Origin: JBOGWA01 sp050693155
GTDB lineage: Bacteria > Actinomycetota > UBA4738 > CALAEC01
DNA: 16,825 nt
Direction of reading: 5' to 3'
Assembly: GCA_050693155.1 (NCBI GenBank)
Contig: JBOGWA010000153.1
Coordinates: 1-16,825 of the forward strand
Shown here: positions 1 to 5,985 of the stretch, piece by piece
Numbering within the stretch: position 1 is the first letter of the stretch
How the letters are laid out: every line of letters begins with the position of its first letter
Notes under the pieces: generated by a model
Databases searched by the model: none
Told to the model about the DNA's origin: nothing
The model's input: the letters and a program-made list of their open reading frames with translations, nothing else
Position numbers and translations under genes: made by a program

Positions 1-2
1 AC

Positions 3-851
3 GTAAACCCCAATGGTGCGACGGCGACTGTGACGATCGTCGTGACGCCGAACCAGCCCCGCGAGATCGCCAACACCGTCACGGTTTCGAGCTCGACGAA
101 CGATCACGTTCCCCCGAACAACAACGACACGGAGAAGACCATCGTGGGGCGTCCTCCGGGGGGCGGTTCGGGGCCGCAGGAATGTACGAGCACCGGCACG
201 GCGGGCCCGGACGTGATGCTCGGCACGCCGGGCCGCGACTTCCTTTGCGGGGCGGACGGGAACGATCGCCTCCTCGGTCTTGCCGGGAACGATCTCCTCG
301 ACGGCGGGCTCGGGAACGACACGCTCGACGGCGGTGAGGGTGTCGATGCCGTCACGTATCAGAACGCGCCTGGTGAGGTGAGCGCGGATCTCAAGCTGGG
401 CCGTGTCACCGGCAAGGGCGCAAGCACCGACACCGTCACGGGGGTGGAGAACATCGTCGGCAGCAACTTCGACGACCGTCTCACCGGGGAAGGGGCGAGG
501 AACCGACTCGACGGGCTTAATGGCAACGACGAGCTTCGTGGGTTCGGTGGTCCCGATCGCCTTATCGGAGGTGGTGGGAAGGACAACCTCCTGGGCGGGG
601 GTGACGTCGATGTGGGTCGTGGCGGCCCGGGCGCAGACACGCTCTCCGGCGGAGGCGGCGAGGACGACTTGGCAGCCGCCGCGGGCAGGGATGTTGTTCG
701 CGGAGGCAACGGCGATGACGAGCTTCGCGGGGGCGGCGGTTCCGACGTACTCGTGGGTCAGGGCGGTGACGACCTCTTGGTCGGTGGGCAGGGAAGCGAC
801 GTGTGCCGACCAGGCCCGGGCGCCAACGTCACGAGAGGCTGCGAACGCTAG
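3..851 (+). CDS. Secreted DUF11 / RTX calcium-binding repeat protein (3' part)
   Basis: The reading frame is open to the left edge, so the GTG at nt 30 is internal and the true start lies outside the window. About 282 residues are visible. The first ~45 resemble the last strands of a DUF11 (conserved repeat, Ig-like) domain: TVTIVVTP, then IANTVTVSSST, then a PPNNND turn. After a Gly/Pro linker comes the actinobacterial form of the RTX domain: a Cys-bounded entry (ECTSTGTAGPDVMLG...FLCG) followed by nonapeptides of the type GGxGNDxLxGG, interrupted by a VTYQNAPGEVSADL spacer, and closing with another Cys pair near the C terminus (DVCRPG...GCER). RTX repeats bind Ca2+ and fold outside the cell, so a large secreted or surface adhesin-like protein is likely. 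The specific function cannot be read from this part. The stop codon interlocks with that of the opposing DUF72 gene. Confidence 0.88.
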   Translation, partial: VNPNGATATVTIVVTPNQPREIANTVTVSSSTNDHVPPNNNDTEKTIVGRPPGGGSGPQECTSTGTAGPDVMLGTPGRDFLCGADGNDRLLGLAGNDLLDGGLGNDTLDGGEGVDAVTYQNAPGEVSADLKLGRVTGKGASTDTVTGVENIVGSNFDDRLTGEGARNRLDGLNGNDELRGFGGPDRLIGGGGKDNLLGGGDVDVGRGGPGADTLSGGGGEDDLAAAAGRDVVRGGNGDDELRGGGGSDVLVGQGGDDLLVGGQGSDVCRPGPGANVTRGCER

Positions 852-1558
852 GTCGAGCGGCTGACGAGATCGACGAGGCGATCCGCCGCCTGCGGCGCGT
901 TCCCGTGCTCTTCGTGCTTGAAATAGCAGAACACGTCACGCCCGCCTTCAACGGCTGAGCGAACCCGCTCGGCCCAAAGCTCGAGATCCGCGTCCGAGTA
1001 CTCGGTCTTTCGCAGGCGTAGGTAGGCGAACGGCTCCGACGCAAAGACGTCCGGCTCCTGCTCGTCGGTCTCGGCGACGCACCAGGCCACGCCCTGACTC
1101 GCGAGGACGTCTCGCGCCTCCTCCCACGACGAATGCCGGAACTCCATGGCGAACCGAAACGTGGGCGGGAGGTAAGCGAGGAATGACTCGATCAAGGTCC
1201 GGTCGTACCGCAGCGTGGGTGGGCATTGGAAGAGAATGGCGCCGAGCCGCTCACCGAGCGTTTTCGCCCGCTCCAGGAACACCGAGACCGCCTCGTCCGC
1301 TCCTGCGAGTCGGAGCCAGTGGGTGATTCGTTGGTGGGCCTTCAGGGTGAATCGGAACTCCTCGGGCGTCTGGGAGAGCCACTTCTCGATCGTGGTCTCG
1401 GCCGGCTGGCGGTGGAACGTGTAGTTGATCTCCACCGACGGGAGCCGCGAGGCGTAGTAGGACAGCATGTTCGCGTCCTTCAGGTCCTCGGGGTAGAACA
1501 GGCCCTTCCACTCCTTGTAGGAGAACCCCGAGGTCCCGACGTAGAGGGTTCCGGCCAC
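848..1558 (-). CDS. DUF72 (YecE-like) domain protein
   Basis: This is a TIM-barrel-like DUF72 protein, about 236 residues and complete for the family. Family landmarks in order are YVGTSGFSYKEWKGLFYPED at the N terminus, LPSVEINYTFHRQP, FTLKAHQRITHW, GAILFQCPP, FAMEFRHSSW, YLRLRKTEYSD and the C-terminal VFCYFKHEEHGNAP. The biochemical role of the family is not established. The start is uncertain. GTG at 1558 gives MAGTLYVGTSGF, the usual family N terminus, but an AGGAG lies almost touching it. TTG at 1570 and GTG at 1576 are in-frame alternatives that add 4-6 residues. The gene is read divergently from the HTH gene and convergently with the RTX gene, its TAG sharing the palindrome CTAG (848-851) with the RTX stop. 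Confidence 0.88.
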   Translation of the reverse strand: MAGTLYVGTSGFSYKEWKGLFYPEDLKDANMLSYYASRLPSVEINYTFHRQPAETTIEKWLSQTPEEFRFTLKAHQRITHWLRLAGADEAVSVFLERAKTLGERLGAILFQCPPTLRYDRTLIESFLAYLPPTFRFAMEFRHSSWEEARDVLASQGVAWCVAETDEQEPDVFASEPFAYLRLRKTEYSDADLELWAERVRSAVEGGRDVFCYFKHEEHGNAPQAADRLVDLVSRST

Positions 1559-1589
1559 GCTCCTATGCAAGCACACCCCCGCGGTCCAG

Positions 1590-1600
1590 GGGTCCGGGGG
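1590..1600 (+). repeat. GGGTCCGGGGG motif, copy a
   Basis: This 11-nt motif lies in the 86-nt divergent spacer between the DUF72 and HTH genes. The same string occurs at 1876-1886, 7856-7866 (minus) and 10597-10607. A nearby C-run and GCGGTCC at 1576-1587 give partial symmetry. Function unknown. Confidence 0.45.
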
Positions 1601-1629
1601 TCAACTGGTGGGGCGTCTGAGGCATCCGA

Positions 1630-1635
1630 TAGAAT
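1630..1635 (+). promoter_or_regulatory. Putative -10 box (TAGAAT) for a leaderless HTH gene
   Basis: TAGAAT matches the actinobacterial TANNNT -10 consensus and ends 9 nt before the GTG at 1645. No Shine-Dalgarno sequence lies in between, so transcription would begin at or next to the start codon. No convincing -35 was seen. Confidence 0.45.
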
Positions 1636-1644
1636 CCCCCGAGC

Positions 1645-1842
1645 GTGGCCCGTCAATCGTTTCGAGAGGCTCAGTTCGTGACCGTCGGTGAGGTCGCACA
1701 GCTGATGCGCGTGTCCAAGATGACCGTCTATCGGTTGATCAAGCAGGGAGATCTTCCGGCCGTACGCATCGGCCGCGGCTACCGAATCCGAGAACAAGAC
1801 GTCCACCGTTACCTGGATTCGAGGTACACGGAAGCGGGATAA
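1645..1842 (+). CDS. Excisionase-family (MerR-like) helix-turn-helix protein
   Basis: A 65-residue single-domain DNA-binding protein. After a short N-terminal arm, the sequence FVTVGEVAQLMRVSKMTVYR forms the HTH, followed by the wing LPAVRIGRGYRI and a final helix (EQDVHRYLDSRY). This is the HTH_17/excisionase-type pattern. Position beside a Clp1-like kinase and bS22 matches the chromosomal homologue near mycobacterial Rv0500A (recalled), so it is more likely a resident regulator than a phage excisionase. No integrase or att site is visible nearby. GTG at 1645 is chosen because it fits a leaderless -10 box. A later in-frame GTG at 1678 (VTVGEVAQ...) is possible but would leave little before the HTH. 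The target is unknown. Confidence 0.85.
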   Translation: MARQSFREAQFVTVGEVAQLMRVSKMTVYRLIKQGDLPAVRIGRGYRIREQDVHRYLDSRYTEAG

Positions 1843-1870
1843 CCAACTCATTCGCGGACGCGAACCTGAG

Positions 1871-1887
1871 CCCCCGGGTCCGGGGGG
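1871..1887 (+). repeat. GGGTCCGGGGG motif, copy b, near-palindromic
   Basis: CCCCCGG and CCGGGGG arms (1871-1877 and 1880-1886) are separated by two bases in the 49-nt gap between the HTH and Clp1-like genes. The right arm abuts the GCGAG just before the ATG at 1892 and may overlap the ribosome binding site. As RNA it could hide that site, but the loop is too short for a full hairpin. Confidence 0.45.
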
Positions 1888-1891
1888 CGAG

Positions 1892-2782
1892 ATGGACGTA
1901 TTCGAGGAGGCCGTCGAGCGGTCCGTTGCAGGCCGCGGTGTGGTCCTCCTGATCGGTGGGCTCGATTCGGGAAAGACGACGCTCGCGCGCCGGATCGCTC
2001 GTGCCGGCGTCGAGGCCGGCCTTACGGTCGGCGTAGTCGATGCCGACGTCGGCCAATCCACGGTCGGCCCACCAACCACCGTCGGACTGCGCCTGTGCAG
2101 GGTCCCGGCGGACATCGAGCCGGAGCTCCTCGCCAAGGCGGACGCCTTGGAATTCGTGGGCTCCACGTCGCCTCAGGGACACCTGGTCCCGCTGCTCGTC
2201 GGCGCGCGCCGACTGCTCGAGCGAGCGAAGCAGGAAGGGACCGACATGGTGGTCGTCGACACGACGGGCCTGGTCTCGGGTGTCTACGGCCAGGTCCTCA
2301 AGTACTACAAGGTGCAGCTCCTGGAACCCGATCTCATCGTCGGACTTCAGCGTGGACGGGAGCTCGAGCCGGCCTTTGGCATCGCAAGGCGATTCTTTGC
2401 GGCCGAGATTCTTTCCCTCGCCGTGCATCCCGACGTTGTGCCGACCTCGGTCGAGCAGCGAGCCCTCAACCGAGAGCAGTCGCTCCGGCGCTATTTCTCC
2501 GAGCCGCTTCAGCGCTGGAGGGTGAAGCCGACCGTTTTCATGCCGGCCCTTCCCGACCTCTTCGACGTGAAGCTCCTCGATCAGATCATCGTCGGGCTCT
2601 CGGACGGCAAGAGCAGATGCATCGGGGTCGGCTACCTCGAGTACCTCATGAACGAAGGAGCGCTCAGGCTCATCTCGCCGGCCCCGGAGGCCCCGAAGGC
2701 GCTCATCCTGGGGTCGGTGCAGCTAGACGAGGGCTTCCGGGCCCGGCGGGTCGATCTCCGCAACCTTTTCGGATCCGACTGA
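1892..2782 (+). CDS. Clp1/Grc3-type P-loop polynucleotide 5'-kinase-like protein
   Basis: A 296-residue protein with a Walker A motif GGLDSGKTT (residues 22-30; K28, T29) and the Clp1-family signature DADVGQS (50-56) followed by PPTTVGL. These are hallmarks of the CLP1 P-loop (PF16575) kinases that phosphorylate RNA or DNA 5'-hydroxyl ends. Further family-like segments are VVVDTTGLVSGVYGQ and LEPDLIVGLQRG. In eukaryotes and archaea the family works in RNA processing. The substrate of the actinobacterial members is not known to me, so 5'-kinase activity is inference. The start ATG at 1892 has a G-rich upstream GGGGGGCGAG. The gene is followed after 4 nt by the bS22 gene, implying co-transcription and a possible RNA/ribosome link. 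Confidence 0.85.
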   Translation: MDVFEEAVERSVAGRGVVLLIGGLDSGKTTLARRIARAGVEAGLTVGVVDADVGQSTVGPPTTVGLRLCRVPADIEPELLAKADALEFVGSTSPQGHLVPLLVGARRLLERAKQEGTDMVVVDTTGLVSGVYGQVLKYYKVQLLEPDLIVGLQRGRELEPAFGIARRFFAAEILSLAVHPDVVPTSVEQRALNREQSLRRYFSEPLQRWRVKPTVFMPALPDLFDVKLLDQIIVGLSDGKSRCIGVGYLEYLMNEGALRLISPAPEAPKALILGSVQLDEGFRARRVDLRNLFGSD

Positions 2783-2786
2783 GCCG

Positions 2787-2885
2787 ATGCCCTCGGTCAT
2801 CAAGAAGCGGCGGAAGAAGATGCGGAAGAAGAAGCACCGGAAGATGCTCAAGCGCTCCCGCTGGCAGCGGCGGCAGCGAAAGTAA
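2787..2885 (+). CDS. Small ribosomal protein bS22 (COX24/AURKAIP1 C-terminal domain)
   Basis: A 32-residue protein that begins MPSVIKKRRKKMRKKKHRKM and ends RSRWQRRQRK: almost entirely Lys/Arg with one Trp. It closely matches, from memory, the ~33-residue mycobacterial bS22 (annotated as an AURKAIP1/COX24 domain protein), a small-subunit component located in mycobacterial ribosome structures. The SVIKKRRKxMxKKKHRK core is the diagnostic part. The ATG lies 4 nt after the Clp1-like stop codon with only a weak ribosome binding site, so translational coupling is likely. The SAM hydroxide adenosyltransferase gene starts 8 nt downstream. Its size makes it easy for gene callers to miss. Confidence 0.9.
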   Translation: MPSVIKKRRKKMRKKKHRKMLKRSRWQRRQRK

Positions 2886-2893
2886 CGCCCCGG

Positions 2894-3718
2894 ATGATGG
2901 CCCGGACGATCCTGTTCCTCTCCGACTACGGTCGCAAGGACCCCTACGTCGGCATCTGCCACGCGGTCATGGCGAGGATCGCGCCGGAGGTGCGCGTCGT
3001 TGACCTCACGCACAGCATCCTGCCGCAGGGAATTCGCGGCGGCGCCGTGACCCTGGCCGACGCCGCTCGTTACGGCCCGGAGGATGCCGTCTACCTCGCG
3101 GTCGTGGACCCGGGGGTGGGGACGGTGCGGCGACCGATCGCGGTGGCCGCAGGGCGGGGGGTTCTCGTCGGACCCGACAATGGTCTCCTGTCGCTCGCGT
3201 GGGAGGTCCTGGGTGGGCCCTCGGGCGCATGGGAGATCGAGTCCCCCCGAGTCGTTCTCGAGCCGATCTCCGAGACCTTTCACGGCCGCGACGTTTTCGC
3301 CCCGGCCGCGGCTCACGTCGCCTCGGGGCTGGCGCCGGACGAGCTAGGTCCGGCCGTCGACCCAGGCGGTCTCGCTCGCATTGAGCCACCGGTTCCCAAG
3401 CTCGAGGCCGGTCATCTTCACTGTGAGGTCTTGGGCATCGACCGCTTCGGGAACGTCCAGCTCTCCGTTCGCCGAGAGCATCTGGAACGAGCGGGGTTGC
3501 TCGGGTCCGCCGACCTGGAGGTTCGCTGGAGCGGACGGGTGTCTAAGTTTCCGCACGTCCGAACGTTCCGAGAGGCGGGAGAGGGAGCCTACGCAACGCT
3601 CGTGGACTCCTCCGGTTGGCTCGCGATGGTGCAGAACATGGGAAACGCTGCGGAGTCGCTGGGCATTCAGGTCGGCGATCCGGTCGTCGTCGCCCTCCCC
3701 GGCCGGGATCCGGACTAG
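2894..3718 (+). CDS. SAM hydroxide adenosyltransferase (DUF62; SAM hydrolase)
   Basis: A 274-residue member of the family that hydrolyses S-adenosylmethionine to adenosine and methionine, related to the bacterial fluorinase/chlorinase fold. Landmarks are FLSDYGRKDPYVG (8-20), DLTHSI (37-42), AVVDPGVGTVRRPI (69-82), GPDNGLL (93-99), TFHGRDVFAPAAA (from 128), IDRFGNVQLSV and NMGNAAESLGIQVGD. The family's Asp-Arg-His triad is readable as D72, R79 and H130, with the expected spacing, which points to hydrolase rather than halogenase activity. Two adjacent ATGs (2894, 2897) are possible starts, and neither has a clear ribosome binding site. It sits in the plus-strand run 8 nt after bS22. A conserved 77-nt repeat follows 6 nt after its stop. 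Confidence 0.92.
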   Translation: MMARTILFLSDYGRKDPYVGICHAVMARIAPEVRVVDLTHSILPQGIRGGAVTLADAARYGPEDAVYLAVVDPGVGTVRRPIAVAAGRGVLVGPDNGLLSLAWEVLGGPSGAWEIESPRVVLEPISETFHGRDVFAPAAAHVASGLAPDELGPAVDPGGLARIEPPVPKLEAGHLHCEVLGIDRFGNVQLSVRREHLERAGLLGSADLEVRWSGRVSKFPHVRTFREAGEGAYATLVDSSGWLAMVQNMGNAAESLGIQVGDPVVVALPGRDPD

Positions 3719-3724
3719 GGAAAA

Positions 3725-3801
3725 TCTTTCGGGGGGGTTGGGGGGCAGAGCTCGCCCGGATACAGGTGGCGGTTGTCCAGCGAGCGAGCGAGCCCCCCAA
3801 T
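3725..3801 (+). repeat. 77-nt dispersed hairpin repeat, copy 1
   Basis: The copy starts TCTTTCGGGGGGGTTGGGGG and its first 33 nt are identical to a second copy at 14537-14613 (minus strand). The rest is similar with scattered substitutions. The arms TTGGGGGGC (3738-3746) and GCCCCCCAA (3792-3800) are perfect 9-bp complements. Inside them, GCTCGC (3750-3755) can pair with GCGAGC (3784-3789 or 3788-3793), giving a long imperfect hairpin. It lies between the SAM hydrolase stop and the epimerase start, ending 15 nt before the ATG. Both copies could be read in frame as FRGGWGAELA...AVVQ..., but the substitutions do not look codon-constrained. Confidence 0.8.
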
Positions 3802-3803
3802 AG

Positions 3804-3809
3804 TAAGAT
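3804..3809 (+). promoter_or_regulatory. Putative -10 box (TAAGAT) for the epimerase gene
   Basis: TAAGAT fits TANNNT and ends 7 nt before the ATG at 3817, which has no ribosome binding site, so the transcript would be leaderless. The -35 position would fall inside the 3' arm of the 77-nt repeat, so the hairpin could influence this promoter. Confidence 0.4.
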
Positions 3810-3816
3810 CGCGCGC

Positions 3817-4869
3817 ATGGGACAGCGGGTTCTGATCACCGGCATCTCCGGGTATCTCGCCGGCCGCTTCGCCCGTCGGCTCGAGGAGGACCCTGGCGTC
3901 GACTACATCGTCGGCGTCGACTTGGAGGAGCCGACGCTCGATCTCGAGCGCACGGAGTACGTGCGCGCGGACATTCGGAACCCGCTCGTGGTGAAGGTCC
4001 TCCAGACGACCGAGGTCGACACACTCGTTCACCTGAACATCCTCGCCACGCCCGCGCGCATGGGCGGCCGGAGCCAGATGAAGGAGATGAACGTAATCGG
4101 GACCATGCAGCTCTTTGCGGCCTGCCAGCGGGCCGAGCGGCTCCGGAAGGTCGTGATGAAGTCAACGACGGCGATCTATGGAGCCGACGCGCGTGATCCT
4201 GCCCTCTTCACCGAAGAGATGTCCGCCAGGTCCTCGCCCAAGGGTGGGTACGGGAAAGACGCCGTCGAGGTCGAGCAGTACGCGCGGGACTTCGGACGCC
4301 GCAGACCCGATATCGGCGTCACGGTCCTTCGGTTCGCCAATTTCATGGGCCCCGGCATCGAGACTCCCTTTACGAAGTACTTCTCGCTTCCCGTGGCGCC
4401 CACGGCGATGGGGTTCGATCCGAGAATCCAGTTCGTCCACGAGGACGACGCGGTGGAGATCCTCTTCCGGGCGACGCGAGAGGACCATCCGGGCATCTTC
4501 AACGTCACTGCGGACGGGGTCCTCCTGCTGTCTCAGGCTATTCGGATGGTCGGGAAGCTTCCGATCCCCATCGTGCTGCCACTCGCGCGCCCGGTCGCAA
4601 ACCTCGTGCGCCGATTCGGGCTCGTCGACTTTGCCACGGACCAGCTGCAGTTCCTCCTGTACGGTCGGGTGGCGGAAAACGCCCGGATGAAGAACCGGTT
4701 CGGATACGAGCCGGAGTTCACGACGCGGGCGGCGCTCGAGGACTTCCTCCGTGGCCGGAAGGTGCGGGGACTCGTCTCAAGGGAGCAGGTCGCGGATTGG
4801 GAACGGGAGGTCAATGCGTTCCTGAGGCGAAAGCGGCAGGAGCAGTTCGAGGGTAATCCTCGTGGCTGA
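3817..4869 (+). CDS. GalE2-like NAD-dependent epimerase/dehydratase (atypical extended SDR)
   Basis: A 350-residue extended short-chain dehydrogenase/reductase. The nucleotide-binding motif is LITGISGYLAG (6-16), followed by VVGVDLEE-like acidic beta2 (IVGVDLEEP) and YVRADIRNP. The substrate half carries VLRFANFMGPG and IQFVHEDDAVE. The catalytic Tyr is Y145 in GGYGKDAVEVE, but the usual YxxxK lysine is replaced by A149. I recall the same loss in mycobacterial Rv0501-type proteins, so classical epimerase chemistry should not be assumed. The frame extends upstream to 3616 across the 77-nt repeat and the preceding gene. I reject that extension because MGQRVLITG is the canonical N terminus. The gene overlaps the acyltransferase gene by 8 nt, indicating coupling and a shared envelope-lipid or glycolipid role (inference). 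Confidence 0.88.
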   Translation: MGQRVLITGISGYLAGRFARRLEEDPGVDYIVGVDLEEPTLDLERTEYVRADIRNPLVVKVLQTTEVDTLVHLNILATPARMGGRSQMKEMNVIGTMQLFAACQRAERLRKVVMKSTTAIYGADARDPALFTEEMSARSSPKGGYGKDAVEVEQYARDFGRRRPDIGVTVLRFANFMGPGIETPFTKYFSLPVAPTAMGFDPRIQFVHEDDAVEILFRATREDHPGIFNVTADGVLLLSQAIRMVGKLPIPIVLPLARPVANLVRRFGLVDFATDQLQFLLYGRVAENARMKNRFGYEPEFTTRAALEDFLRGRKVRGLVSREQVADWEREVNAFLRRKRQEQFEGNPRG

Positions 4870-5848
4870 GGTCATTCCGATCCACGGACGCTCCGAGGCA
4901 GGCGCCACGCAGTGCCGCGCGACCACGAAGGCCGGCAAGCGGTGTCGCAACCGGTCCCTTCAGGGGACGGAGTTCTGCGGCGTCCATCGAACGAAGGAGC
5001 GTATCGGGCCATTCGACGCGCGAACGGTCGAGAACATCCTCGCATTCGTCAGGCGACGGCTCGTCGGCGACTACGAGATCGACGAGTTCGGATTCGACCC
5101 GGAGCTCACGGAAACGATCCTTGCGCCCATCGCACGCATCCTGCACCAGAAGTGGTTCCGGATCGAGTGGGTCGGTCTCGAAAACGTTCCGAGCGAGGGC
5201 GCGGCGCTCCTCGTCTCGAACCATGCGGGCACGGTCCCCATGGACGCCGTCATGCTCAAGTTCGGTCTCCTCGACGTCCACCCGGCCCACCGCCACGTTC
5301 GCCTCCTCGCCGCGGATCTGGCATTCCGGCTGCCGTTCTTCGGGCCTCTCGCCCGCAAGTCGGGCAACACACTCGCGTGCGAGGAGGACGCGCTCCGGCT
5401 CCTACGGGCGGGCGAGCTCCTCGGGGTGTTTCCCGAGGGCTTCAAGGGGGTCGGCAAGCACTATCGAGACCGGTACAAGCTCCAGCGATTCGGGCGTGGA
5501 GGGTTCATGGAGGTGGGGCTCCGCGCGCGCGTGCCCATGATCCCGGTCTCGATCGTCGGCTCGGAGGAGATCTATCCGAAGATCGGCGACATCAAGCCGC
5601 TCGCCCGTCTGATGGGCGCCCCGTACTTTCCCGTGACGCCCTTCTTCCCATGGCTCGGTCCGCTCGGGGCGATCCCGATCCCATCGAAGTGGATCGTCGA
5701 ATTCGGCGAACCGATCCGGACAGACGAGTACGCCGAAGACGCGTGGCAGGATGCGCTCTTGGTCTTCGAGCTCACGGATCGCGTGCGCGACGTCATCCAG
5801 CAGACGCTCTATCGCAACGTGATGGCGCGCCGCTCGGTGTTCGGTTAG
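4862..5848 (+). CDS. PlsC-type lysophospholipid acyltransferase with N-terminal Zn-knuckle-like motif
   Basis: A 328-residue protein. Residues ~115-300 form the acyltransferase domain: NHAGTVPMD (120-128, the H-x6-D variant of the usual HX4D motif), a conserved LLAADLAFRLPFFG stretch, FPEGFKG (190-196) for acceptor binding, and IPVSIVGSEEIYP. It likely transfers acyl groups to a glycerophospholipid or similar acceptor at the membrane. The FGFDPE and RYKLQRFGRGGF segments match, from memory, the Rv0502-type subfamily. The N terminus is unusual: C18-x9-C28-x10-C39-x2-H42 within QCRATTKAGKRC and FCGVH. This is the spacing of a small zinc-binding knuckle also found as a stand-alone module in phage and bacterial proteins. 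The start GTG at 4862 overlaps the epimerase stop, and the MAEVIPIHG beginning also resembles the subfamily N terminus. The stop interlocks with that of the opposing small membrane protein. Confidence 0.9.
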   Translation: MAEVIPIHGRSEAGATQCRATTKAGKRCRNRSLQGTEFCGVHRTKERIGPFDARTVENILAFVRRRLVGDYEIDEFGFDPELTETILAPIARILHQKWFRIEWVGLENVPSEGAALLVSNHAGTVPMDAVMLKFGLLDVHPAHRHVRLLAADLAFRLPFFGPLARKSGNTLACEEDALRLLRAGELLGVFPEGFKGVGKHYRDRYKLQRFGRGGFMEVGLRARVPMIPVSIVGSEEIYPKIGDIKPLARLMGAPYFPVTPFFPWLGPLGAIPIPSKWIVEFGEPIRTDEYAEDAWQDALLVFELTDRVRDVIQQTLYRNVMARRSVFG

Positions 5849-5982
5849 TCGATAGGCGCTGAAGGGCTCGGGACCGATCGCGACCGGTTTCGGGCGTCTT
5901 GAAGCTGCTGCCAGGCGATTACGCCTCCGATGACGAGCGCAATCAGGACGAGGACGATCGTGACGAGCGTGAACCGCCGCAC
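5845..5982 (-). CDS. 45-residue single-span membrane protein
   Basis: Reading the minus strand from GTG at 5982 gives 45 residues: MRRFT, a hydrophobic helix LVTIVLVLIALVIGGVIAW (residues 6-24), then a polar Arg/Ser/Pro tail (QQLQDARNRSRSVPSPSAPID). Two Arg residues before the helix and the polar tail fit an N-in, tail-out anchor by the positive-inside rule, although the tail also carries three Arg. The start is tightly bounded: two codons upstream is the in-frame TAG of the sugar-phosphate isomerase gene, so this ORF is its direct in-frame continuation after a stop codon. There is no good ribosome binding site, so coupling to the upstream gene is likely. Its TAA (5847-5845) overlaps the acyltransferase TAG (5846-5848). 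I do not recognise a family. Evidence is hydropathy, tight packing and position. Confidence 0.6.
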   Translation of the reverse strand: MRRFTLVTIVLVLIALVIGGVIAWQQLQDARNRSRSVPSPSAPID

Positions 5983-5985
5983 GAG

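Noticed and set aside
1645..1842. Excisionase-like gene as evidence of a prophage or integrative element
   Set aside because: No integrase, att repeats or phage genes nearby; the context is conserved chromosomal housekeeping.
3725..3801. 77-nt repeat as an intrinsic terminator
   Set aside because: No U-rich run follows the stem, and copy 2 lies between divergent genes where no terminator is needed.
3725..3801. 77-nt repeat as an integron attC site or tRNA
   Set aside because: No integrase, no attC core spacing, and no cloverleaf or anticodon arm could be drawn.
3616..3816. Upstream extension of the epimerase through the 77-nt repeat
   Set aside because: It overlaps the end of the SAM hydrolase gene and the repeat, and the canonical SDR N terminus starts at 3817.
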